Shown here: in pieces, positions 8,188 through 16,313 of the stretch
Layout of the letters: the number at the start of each line of letters is the position of its first letter
Position numbering within the stretch: the first letter of the stretch is position 1
From: an uncultured Aquimarina sp.
GTDB lineage: Bacteria > Bacteroidota > Bacteroidia > Flavobacteriales > Flavobacteriaceae
Direction: 5' to 3'
NCBI GenBank assembly: GCA_947498455.1
Contig: CANMKK010000003.1
Coordinates: 1-64,000, forward strand
DNA: 64,000 nucleotides
Notes under the pieces: generated by a model
The model's database searches: none
What the model saw: only the letters and a program-made list of their open reading frames with translations
What the model was told of the DNA's origin: nothing
Translations under genes and position numbers: made by a program

Positions 8188-8912
8188 GCGATACCAAAGA
8201 ATTAAAAAAAGAAGCTAGAGATAAACCGGGAGCCTATATTAAAAAATTATATACGGATCGTTCTGAACATGCAGAAGATGTTAGTATTAATATTCTAGGT
8301 ACCAAGGTAGACAGACATTATGTAGATTGTAAGTTGGCATATCAGGATTTACTCGATCTTATGGTATGTGCGAATATTCGATTTACGCCTGGACGTAAAA
8401 AACTAGTACAGCATATACGTCCCTGGAGCACTACACATAGTATAGATATTGATATTTATGATATTTATAGCTATACAGCCCGAATAGAATTTAGATAATT
8501 CTTATCCTATGGAGAACAGCTAGAGTATCAATTGTATTATTTTAAAGATGGTTTGGCGAGTAAAAAATATATAGAAATTACACCAGAAAGGGAAGAAATA
8601 AAAGTTATTAAATATAGTAATCAAAGCCGTATACCTAGAGCGGTGATTGATTTTAGCTTATCAAATGACGTATTACAAGGTAATAATGATAAATCCAGAT
8701 TGGTTTTTGTTTGTCGCTTAAAATTAGAAGAAGATAGGTATTATCCTATGCATATAGAAGGAGATAACAGATACATTTATAGTAGTTTCCCTACTCAAGA
8801 ACGGCATACACAAACATCCAGAGGGTTAGCCAGTGTTTTAGATAATAAAAATACGGATTTTCCTTCTGCAACTCAAATAGATACTCTTAATAACTTATTA
8901 AATCTTAAATAA
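8181..8912 (+). pseudogene. Headless effector C-terminus fragment (cassette 3) with an in-frame stop
   Basis: One frame from 8181 to 8912 encodes about 243 residues co-linear with effector residues from about 789 to the end. LLSDTKELKKEARDKP matches ILSDAVAQERKDEEP, QDLLDLMVCANIRFTP matches QKLLDLIICSDMAIAP, and LVFVCRLKLEEDRYYP matches FVLVCRLKIDNDKYYP. A TAA at 8496-8498 interrupts the frame exactly where the full effector and cassette 2 have CAG (Gln) in the RQFL/NQFL motif, consistent with a CAA-to-TAA change. A TTG at 8532 opens the remaining 126 codons. It stops 2 bases before the next immunity gene. The fragment is longer than cassette 2 but also lacks the membrane region. Confidence 0.75.
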
Positions 8913-8914
8913 AA

Positions 8915-9889
8915 ATGGAAGAGTTCGATCTCAAAGGGAGTGAAATTACTTCTTTCAAGAAAAAACAAACAAATAAACACGTTGTAAATTTAGAAATAGT
9001 TAGAATACCATATGTTAGAGATTCTGATGTTATTAGTTTATTAGAAAGAATAGATGATGAATTTTATATTGACGAATATTTAGATGTTAAAAATGATTTA
9101 TGGTTTGGTGGGGGAACAATTTTGTTTTGTATTTTATTGTATATTTTTTTTGAAGAAATTAATAACATAATATTTGTTCTAATACCATTCTTTATATGGG
9201 GAGTGTTGTTAATCATGAAAAATCTTCTAATAAAAAATAAGAAAGTGATTCTTGATAGGAAGAATGGACTATTTGCGTACCCAAATTTTTTCTCAAATAA
9301 ACTTATAGTTACCAAGTTTGATGAGGCTGTTTTACTAATAGTATATATAGGAAAAATGGCAGTACCTGTTCTTAAAGCCCCTCAGACGAATATTTTTACA
9401 AATTTTACTATTGCTACAATTGATGTTTTAGATCGCTTATCATTTTACGTCTGGTATATGGATAAAAACCGTCCGTTACCACCGGGTACAGCTTTCGATG
9501 CTTATAGAGACAAGGATTTTAAGCGACGTAAGACTGAGGGTTTTCCTCCTCCCTTATATCGTAGTGCAGTTCCTACCCCAGAAGCCACACCCGAGCAACA
9601 AGAAGAACGTGAGGGGTATTGGCGTGATGAAGACTATATGTGCCCAGAGTTTAAAAGAGAAAAAGAGTCTGTTTTATTTGATGTCAATGTGCATACAGAT
9701 TGGTTACCTTTTCAGTACAGTGAAGTACCGCTACAAGAAGGTTCATATAATACCTGGCATCGATATGAGTTTACGGATGGCAATATTACCTATATGCGTA
9801 CAGATGCATATGGAAAAGGATATCGACCACCACAACATATAGAGTGTAAAGAAAGTATAGTCACTATTAAGAAATCTTGGTGGGAGTGA
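8915..9889 (+). CDS. Putative immunity protein 5 with C-terminal extension
   Basis: This 324-residue member of the family has two TM helices at about 67-85 and 88-106, the domain start LDRKNGLFAYPNFF, and the box WYMDKNRPLPPGTAFDAYRD. It continues for about 95 residues beyond the point where the triplet proteins end. The extension (RDEDYMCPEFKREKES to IKKSWWE) is rich in aromatic residues and has no family I recognise. The gene starts 2 bases after effector fragment 3, suggesting it was the partner of that C-terminus. Confidence 0.65.
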   Translation: MEEFDLKGSEITSFKKKQTNKHVVNLEIVRIPYVRDSDVISLLERIDDEFYIDEYLDVKNDLWFGGGTILFCILLYIFFEEINNIIFVLIPFFIWGVLLIMKNLLIKNKKVILDRKNGLFAYPNFFSNKLIVTKFDEAVLLIVYIGKMAVPVLKAPQTNIFTNFTIATIDVLDRLSFYVWYMDKNRPLPPGTAFDAYRDKDFKRRKTEGFPPPLYRSAVPTPEATPEQQEEREGYWRDEDYMCPEFKREKESVLFDVNVHTDWLPFQYSEVPLQEGSYNTWHRYEFTDGNITYMRTDAYGKGYRPPQHIECKESIVTIKKSWWE

Positions 9890-9962
9890 TTTAATAATTC
9901 AGAATTAAGAATGTAGTTTTATTATTATGCTAGAAACTTTATCAAATATTCTTTTAAAATAG

Positions 9963-10952
9963 ATGAAAGAAATTAGTCTTAACATAAATCGTGTTGTAAA
10001 TCTTAAAAATAGAAAAAGAATTTTTAAGAATAACTTAAAAATTGAAGTTATTCAATTACCTGAATCTAGAGATATAAATAACTCAAAATTATATAAAAAG
10101 AAAATAAAGTTTAACAATAAATTATATGTATACGATTCTCACGATATGGTTTTTGATTTATACTTAGGAGGAGGAACTATTATTTTAGGTTTATTAGGTT
10201 TGTTGATTCTGAGCTATATTGAAGGAATTATATTTTTATCGGGTATACTTTTTTTTATTGGGGTACTTATAATAATATCTAGTTGGTTAAAGAGAAATAA
10301 TAAAAAACTTATTTTAGATAGAAATCAAACTCTTATTAGTTATCCTGATTATTTTTTTAAAAAACCTATAGTCACTAAGTTTGAAAACACTGTTGCTATT
10401 ATTGGAGGAACTGGTAGTTATGGTGCTTTGATTCTAAAACTTAGGCAAACTTCTTTTTTTACGAATTATCATATTAATAATTATGCACCTCTTAAATACT
10501 GGTCATTTATGGTTTGGTATATGGATAAAAATCGCCCATTACCACCGGGAAATGCCTTTGATTCATATAGAGACAAGGATTTTAAGCGACGTAAGACTGA
10601 GGGTTTTCCTCCTCCTTTATATCGTAGTGCAGTTCCTACCCCAGAGGCAACACCCGAGCAACAAGCAGAACGTGAGCGGTATTGGCGGGATGAAGATTAT
10701 ATGTGTCCGGAGTTTAAAAGAGAAAAAGATGCTGTTTTATTTGATGTCAATGTGCATACAGATTGGTTACCTTTTCAGTACAGTGAAGTACCGCTACAAG
10801 AAGGTTCATATAATACCTGGCATCGATATGAGTTCACGGATGGTAGTATTACTTATATGCGTACAGATGCATATGGAAAAGGATATCGACCACCACAACA
10901 TATAGAGTGTAAAGAAAGTATAGTCACTATTAAGAAATCTTGGTGGGAGTGA
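9963..10952 (+). CDS. Putative immunity protein 6 with C-terminal extension
   Basis: This 329-residue protein is the last of the array. The N-terminal 190 residues, including both TM helices (about 73-90 and 95-113), are only distantly similar to the preceding gene. From WYMDKNRPLPPGNAFDSYRD to the stop and about 13 bases beyond, the DNA is nearly identical to 9460-9902. The abrupt change in identity shows gene conversion or a partial duplication. The N-terminus is very basic (KNRKRIFKNNLK). It is probably an immunity protein of different specificity. Confidence 0.65.
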   Translation: MKEISLNINRVVNLKNRKRIFKNNLKIEVIQLPESRDINNSKLYKKKIKFNNKLYVYDSHDMVFDLYLGGGTIILGLLGLLILSYIEGIIFLSGILFFIGVLIIISSWLKRNNKKLILDRNQTLISYPDYFFKKPIVTKFENTVAIIGGTGSYGALILKLRQTSFFTNYHINNYAPLKYWSFMVWYMDKNRPLPPGNAFDSYRDKDFKRRKTEGFPPPLYRSAVPTPEATPEQQAERERYWRDEDYMCPEFKREKDAVLFDVNVHTDWLPFQYSEVPLQEGSYNTWHRYEFTDGSITYMRTDAYGKGYRPPQHIECKESIVTIKKSWWE

Positions 10953-11328
10953 TTTAATAATTCTGAATTCTGAATTCAGAATTAAAATTCAGAATTTGGT
11001 TTTCTTAGAACTAACATCCCGAAAAACATTAGATCCGATGATCTTACACTATGTTACTTTAATGTTAAACCTATTCCGCTAGTTACAAAATATCACAAGC
11101 TTCAACCCGTCTCTACACGAACTACTGAGTACTCATTACTAACCACTCAACACTAACTACTCAATACTAACTACTCAATACTAACTACTCAATACTATTT
11201 TACGGTATTATTCTCGCTATTTACAGGTGTTTAACTTTTTAATTACAGGGGTATTATCCCCCTTTTTAAGTTGGGTTGTTTTGTAAATTTAAGACACAAA
11301 TTTTTTAACTTTTAAAACCTAACATATT
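10953..11328. other. Gene-less end of the effector/immunity island
   Basis: The first 50 bases are an AT-rich run of nested GAATTC palindromes, partly repeated after the previous gene at 9890-9912. The 14-base tandem repeat at 11121-11197 follows. I see no gene. The GC and repeat character differ from the core genes that start at 11329, so the island border is probably here. Confidence 0.5.
11121..11197. repeat. 14-base tandem repeat
   Basis: Three near-perfect copies of TACTAACTACTCAA run from 11151 to 11192 with a partial fourth. Weaker copies lie to the left (ACTACTGAGTACTC, ACTAACCACTCAAC). It is non-coding. Confidence 0.75.
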
Positions 11329-13011
11329 ATGAAAACAATTGTATGCAGTCTAATCTGTTATTTTGTGATGAACCTGGGTTTCTCACAATTTCAACATTCA
11401 TTCGGAACAGAAAAATCAGAGATGGGAAGATCTCTAACGCAACTTCAAAAAACTGAAAAAGGATATCTAGTAGCCGGGTATACAAGTCAAGTAGTTTTTG
11501 GAAGTCTGGAAGCTACATTAGTGAAAACAGATCTTAATGGTAATCAGATATGGTCACGTGTCTATGGTGGCGAAAAAGGAGAGTATTTTAATTCAGTACG
11601 GCAAGTTCCGAATTTTGGGACAATTCGTCAACCTTCATATGTAGTTGCAGGAGTAACGGATAGTTTTGGTTTTGGAAGCTCGGATGCTTTACTTACAGGA
11701 ACTGATAGTAACGGTGTTCCAGCCTTTGCAGGTGTGTATGGAGGTACACAAAGAGATGTGGCTAATTGTGTGCAGAATATCAAAGACGAGAATGGAAGAC
11801 CTAGCTATATTTTTGTAGGAGAAACCAGAAGTTATACTGCTTTTCCAGGAAATAATGTATATGTAGTTAAGACGGATAGTTATGGAAACCTTATGAAAGC
11901 TACTGTAATTGGAGGAGAAGGAGATCAAAAAGGCCTATGGATAGAGCAAACAAAGGATGGTGGATATATTATCACAGGATCTACTACGAATTACTGGTGC
12001 GAGGGAAGTGCGCAATTAGCAAATCCAGCTACTGATATTTTTGTTATAAAATTAAAACCAGACCTAACTATAGAGTGGAATAGAATTTTAGGATATCCAA
12101 AAGAATTAGATCCATCAGTTAGACATAGTAATGTAGGTACCTGTGTTAAGGAAAATAAAAATGGTAATTATATAATAACGGGGCACACCAATAGTTTTGG
12201 GATAAATAATTCTGAGGATGCGTTTCTATTATCAATAGACACTAATGGAAATTTTATGTGGTTAAATACGTATGGAACAGAACGAACAGAAATGGGGCAT
12301 AGTTTACAGATTACAAACAATGCTCTAGGAATTGAATTGTATACGGTTGTTGGATTACAAGCAATTTCTAGTAGAAAAGCGCTGGTATTCCAAGCAAATT
12401 CTACAGGAGCTCTTCAATGGGCAAGATATTATGGAGATCAAGGTAGTGAAGCTGGATTAGAACTGGTAACTGATGATTTTGACAAAGGATTTGCATTTAC
12501 CGGATATACAACATCTCTCGGAGCAGGAGGAACGGACATATATTTGGTTGAAACAAATGGAATTGGAGAGAGTAAAACGGTCTGTGAAAAACGAATAGAG
12601 TTGGAGAGAAAGAGACATGAACCTTGTGTAACCAAAAGTGCACAGCAAATTTTTGTAGATGATCATAGCATATTCGATTTACCGGTTAAGAGGATAGAGT
12701 ATAAGCAAGATCTTTGTAAAGAAGAATTAGGTGTGTCTGGATCCACTGAAAAAACAATAGATAGGGATACAAAAGCAACACTTTTTCCCAATCCTGTTCA
12801 GAATTTTCTTACCGTTCAATTAGATGAAGAGGTAACTGCTACTAAAATATCCGTATACACAATACAGGGACGTATGGTACTGGAAAAGAATAATATTACT
12901 GTAAAAGGAGAGGCAGTTTTATCTACTAAAAATCTGATTCAAGGTACTTATATTGTTAAAATATATACAGATAAGGGAGAAACACATTTGATGAGGTTTG
13001 TAAAAAAATGA
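11329..13011 (+). CDS. T9SS-exported protein with repeated beta-propeller-like modules
   Basis: This 560-residue protein starts with a signal peptide (MKTIVCSLICYFVMNLGFSQ). Five or more repeats of the form DxxxxGxFxWxxxYGG/TxxxE with GYxxxGxT follow, as in WD/kelch-like protein families that Bacteroidota secrete. Residues from about 485 form a type A T9SS sorting domain (TLFPNPVQNFLTVQL to GTYIVKIYTDKGETHLMRFV). It is therefore probably exported across the outer membrane and anchored or released at the surface. Substrate and role are unknown. It is monocistronic, between the repeat-rich island border and a hairpin terminator. Confidence 0.85.
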   Translation: MKTIVCSLICYFVMNLGFSQFQHSFGTEKSEMGRSLTQLQKTEKGYLVAGYTSQVVFGSLEATLVKTDLNGNQIWSRVYGGEKGEYFNSVRQVPNFGTIRQPSYVVAGVTDSFGFGSSDALLTGTDSNGVPAFAGVYGGTQRDVANCVQNIKDENGRPSYIFVGETRSYTAFPGNNVYVVKTDSYGNLMKATVIGGEGDQKGLWIEQTKDGGYIITGSTTNYWCEGSAQLANPATDIFVIKLKPDLTIEWNRILGYPKELDPSVRHSNVGTCVKENKNGNYIITGHTNSFGINNSEDAFLLSIDTNGNFMWLNTYGTERTEMGHSLQITNNALGIELYTVVGLQAISSRKALVFQANSTGALQWARYYGDQGSEAGLELVTDDFDKGFAFTGYTTSLGAGGTDIYLVETNGIGESKTVCEKRIELERKRHEPCVTKSAQQIFVDDHSIFDLPVKRIEYKQDLCKEELGVSGSTEKTIDRDTKATLFPNPVQNFLTVQLDEEVTATKISVYTIQGRMVLEKNNITVKGEAVLSTKNLIQGTYIVKIYTDKGETHLMRFVKK

Positions 13012-13066
13012 TTTATCCCGCTAGCGGGTTTATAGTATAAGTGTATTTTTATTTTTATAAAATAAG

Positions 13067-13104
13067 AACATCTCTAATAATTGGAAGCAATTGTTAGAGA
13101 TGTT
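13067..13104. terminator. 17-bp hairpin between convergent genes
   Basis: AACATCTCTAA at 13067-13077 pairs with 13094-13104, and an inner AATTG/CAATT stem closes a GAAG tetraloop with one T-G wobble. On the minus strand the hairpin is followed by a T-rich run, so it can serve the kinase gene; on the plus strand it can serve the T9SS gene. Confidence 0.7.
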
Positions 13105-13173
13105 TATGTATTAGTTAAATGAAAAGTTGATAGCATTTTCGATTTTTTCTACACTATAGATAATCTGATACTT

Positions 13174-14382
13174 TTACTTTTTTATAGAAAAGTCAAAAGT
13201 TGTATACAGACCAACTGAGGACTTTACTTTGATGTGTCCACCTAGATTTTCAACAAGTTTTTTTACTGTAGATAAACCAATACCATTTCCTTTATTACCA
13301 TTTCTATCTGTATTATCTGCAGTAGTAAATAATTCGAAAATATGTTCAATTTTATCTTCAGAAATTCCCATTCCATTATCCTTTATTTTAAAATAATAGA
13401 AGATATCATCCTCCGCATTTTCTATGGATATAAGTATATGTTTCTTATCATTATACTTAATACTATTCCCGATGAGGTTAAAAAAAATTTGTTTTAAAGC
13501 CGATTTGTTACAAGTGATTGTAGGATCTGCTTTCGGAAAGTCAATGGTACAATCCGATTTAATACTTAATAAGCGTGTAATTTTCTTCAGTAATTCATTA
13601 AGTTGAAAAGTTTCGGGTGAATTATGAACCAATCGATCACTTTCATAATGTTCTAAAACATCACTAATATAATCACTCATAGAAAATGAAGATTGTTTTA
13701 TGTATTCGAAATATTGAGAAGTTTCTTTATTTAAGTTATTAGCAAGTTTTAGTTTTAGTAAATCAGAAGTTGTAATAACGTTTGCTAATGGCATTTTAAG
13801 ATCATGAGATATCACCTGTGCAAATTCCTTTAACGATTCGTTTCGCTTTTTTAAATTGCCTTGCATTTTTTCTAAATCTTTATTTTTCTTATTAAGCTCA
13901 AATAAGATTACCACTTGATTGGCTAAAGATTTTAATGATTCTAATTGCTTACTGGTAAGCTCTTTGGGTTTGTTATCGATTACACATAAGGTACCTAATG
14001 CAAAACCATCCTTATCTACTAGCGGTATGCCGGCGTAAAAGATAACGAGTTCTTCTTTTTCAGTAAATGGGTTTTTATAAAATCGTTTGTCAGCTCTGGC
14101 ATCATTGACAATTAATGCTTCTTCCGGATTTAAGATTGCATGTGCGCAAAAAGAGTATTCCCGAGGAGTTTCGTTTACTTCCAGACCATATTTTGATTTA
14201 AACCATTGTCTATTATCATCGACTAGCGAAATTAATGCAATTTCTGTATTACAGATATAAGCTGCTAGAGCGGTAATTTGATCAAATTCTTTCTCAGGAT
14301 CAGTATCAATAATACCTAAAGATTTTAGAGCTTCTAATCTAAACTCTTCATTTAAAGGGAATTCCGGTGGGATCATCTTCAT
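13174..14382 (-). CDS. GAF-domain sensor histidine kinase
   Basis: From the ATG at 14382 the protein has 402 residues; a longer form from 14424 adds an implausible hydrophobic lead. A GAF domain spans about residues 15-165 (FDQITALAAYICNTEIALIS, GTLCVID). A short coiled coil leads to the phospho-acceptor H-box EFAQVISHDLKMPL at about 200. The ATPase boxes are QIFFNLIGNSIKYND (N), KDNGMGI (G1) and GNGIGLSTVK (G2). It has no TM segment, so it is a cytoplasmic kinase sensing a small molecule, light or redox through the GAF domain. No response regulator is adjacent, making it an orphan kinase. Confidence 0.9.
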   Translation of the reverse strand: MKMIPPEFPLNEEFRLEALKSLGIIDTDPEKEFDQITALAAYICNTEIALISLVDDNRQWFKSKYGLEVNETPREYSFCAHAILNPEEALIVNDARADKRFYKNPFTEKEELVIFYAGIPLVDKDGFALGTLCVIDNKPKELTSKQLESLKSLANQVVILFELNKKNKDLEKMQGNLKKRNESLKEFAQVISHDLKMPLANVITTSDLLKLKLANNLNKETSQYFEYIKQSSFSMSDYISDVLEHYESDRLVHNSPETFQLNELLKKITRLLSIKSDCTIDFPKADPTITCNKSALKQIFFNLIGNSIKYNDKKHILISIENAEDDIFYYFKIKDNGMGISEDKIEHIFELFTTADNTDRNGNKGNGIGLSTVKKLVENLGGHIKVKSSVGLYTTFDFSIKK

Positions 14383-14479
14383 CGTGAATTGACTTAATAT
14401 AACAATTCTTAATAAAATTAACAAAAAAATATGAGAAATTGAGAAATTCCTTAGTCGAATATACTATTTGGGACAAAAA

Positions 14480-16309
14480 TTAATAATTAGAATTACTATC
14501 ATCCAGTGTTTTAATAAATGAAATTAGTTCTTGTATTTCCTTTTTAGTTAGGTTTAAAGGAGTCGCGGGGAGCGTTTGGTTTTCGAGTTTAATACCAATA
14601 CCAGACCCACCACCTCGATTATAAAAATCCAAAACTTCTTCTAACGTATTGTACACTCCATTATGCATATACGGAGACGTTTTGTTAGCATTTCTGATTG
14701 TAGGAGTTTTAAAAAAATGTTTTCTCTCGGGAGTTTTATATATATGATATCTGCCTAAATCGTCACTGATAACAGCATTCATAGTATCTTTAGTCTTAGG
14801 AACACCGATAAGTTCAATTTCGGACTCTTTATAATCAGGAGGTACCGTTCCGTTAAATAAAGGTGCGAAATGACAGGTGGCGCATTTAGCTTTGCCATTG
14901 AATAGATTAAATCCATTAATTTCACTTATAGAAAGTGAAGTTTCTATATTATTAATATTTCTATCGAATTTAGAATCAAAAGGAAGTAAACTCCGGATAT
15001 AACTAGCTATGGCATTCCTGATTTCTCTATTTCTGATATTTTCGTTATTATATACTTTAGTAAACTCTTTTACATACACACTATCCCTCTTGATCGTTTC
15101 TTCTAATGTTTTTAAATCTGTATGAAACTCATTCTTATTTTCTATAACATTGATAATTTGCCCTTCTAATCCACCAGCTCTTTTATCATAAAAAAAAGCT
15201 TTTTGTAATGCAGCATAAAGTAGAGTAGGACTGTTACGAGTTACATTTTTTGATATTTTTAACCCGTCTGTAAATGCTTTATTTGGTTGATGACAAGTTG
15301 CACAACTAATATTATTATTGAGGGACAAGTTGATATCATAAAACAGTTTTTTACCTAATGCAATTTTCTCTGGTGTTGTTTTACCGTCATTGTGATCGGA
15401 AAAATAGTTTATATTGAAAGTCTCTGAGGAAAATAGTGAAGTTGCATCATTTTTTATAGCTAGTTCGAATGGAAATGTAACATTCCAATCTTTTACTGTT
15501 TCATTCCAAAGTGCTAACTGCTCATGTGTATGATTCTTAATAAAATTATAACGATCAAATGAATTAAAGTCTTTTTCCAGGCTTTCTATGGTTGCATCTA
15601 GTTCATCATTCCATTTTTTGAACAATATAGTATCTGAGAATTCTTTTTCTAGAAATGATAAATTTCTTTTTAGACTTTGATAAACAATCCTGGATTCTTC
15701 TAATGAATTTTCTAATACAGGGGAATCAAAACCTGTAATACCCGTTAGTGCCACTCGTATGATAGCTTTTCTAAATAGCCATAAAAAATGATAGGTTTTT
15801 AGGTGTTTAAAACTAGTATTTTGCTGTATGAGTTTTAATCGTTGTGATACGAGATTTACATGTTTTAGTATGATTGTGGTATCAATTTCTTCTGCAAAAA
15901 TCTCTTCTTCAAGCACTTGATAACCGCTAGGGTTATTTATTTTAATATCTGTATAATCCTCTTCTTCAATTTTTAGAATATTCGGTTGATTAAGAAATCC
16001 ATAATTTTCTACATCTAATGAAGATAAAACAGGTTCCATTTTCTTGAAATAAATTCTAGAATTTTTATAGTTAGTCTTAGCCGAGTTAATATCAAGCTTT
16101 ATACTATCCAGATACGATATTGCCATAACGATATCTTCAGAGAACTTTTGTTTTAGAGGGATATGGAAAGTAATTTGCTTTTCTTCTTCAGTACTATTTT
16201 TTGAAGATTTATTACAAGAAATAATACTAATTACTATAGCCAAAAGGCTTATCATATGATAAGCCCTTAGGTTTTTATACGTTACTAATGATGATATACT
16301 CATTGACAT
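14480..16309 (-). CDS. Di-haem cytochrome c peroxidase/MauG-like lipoprotein
   Basis: This 609-residue protein has a lipobox near the N-terminus (IVISIISC) and two covalent haem sites, CATCHQPNKAFTDG at about 337 and CATCHFAPLFNG at about 475. This is the signature of the CcpA/MauG superfamily, which reduces peroxide or oxidises protein residues in the periplasm. About 280 residues of helical, non-haem sequence precede the first haem domain, so it is much longer than classical peroxidases (about 330-380). It lies 4 bases after the PhoX-like lipoprotein gene, so the two are surely co-expressed. The closeness suggests the partner may be its substrate, which is an inference. Confidence 0.85.
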   Translation of the reverse strand: MSMSISSLVTYKNLRAYHMISLLAIVISIISCNKSSKNSTEEEKQITFHIPLKQKFSEDIVMAISYLDSIKLDINSAKTNYKNSRIYFKKMEPVLSSLDVENYGFLNQPNILKIEEEDYTDIKINNPSGYQVLEEEIFAEEIDTTIILKHVNLVSQRLKLIQQNTSFKHLKTYHFLWLFRKAIIRVALTGITGFDSPVLENSLEESRIVYQSLKRNLSFLEKEFSDTILFKKWNDELDATIESLEKDFNSFDRYNFIKNHTHEQLALWNETVKDWNVTFPFELAIKNDATSLFSSETFNINYFSDHNDGKTTPEKIALGKKLFYDINLSLNNNISCATCHQPNKAFTDGLKISKNVTRNSPTLLYAALQKAFFYDKRAGGLEGQIINVIENKNEFHTDLKTLEETIKRDSVYVKEFTKVYNNENIRNREIRNAIASYIRSLLPFDSKFDRNINNIETSLSISEINGFNLFNGKAKCATCHFAPLFNGTVPPDYKESEIELIGVPKTKDTMNAVISDDLGRYHIYKTPERKHFFKTPTIRNANKTSPYMHNGVYNTLEEVLDFYNRGGGSGIGIKLENQTLPATPLNLTKKEIQELISFIKTLDDSNSNY

Positions 16310-16313
16310 CTAA

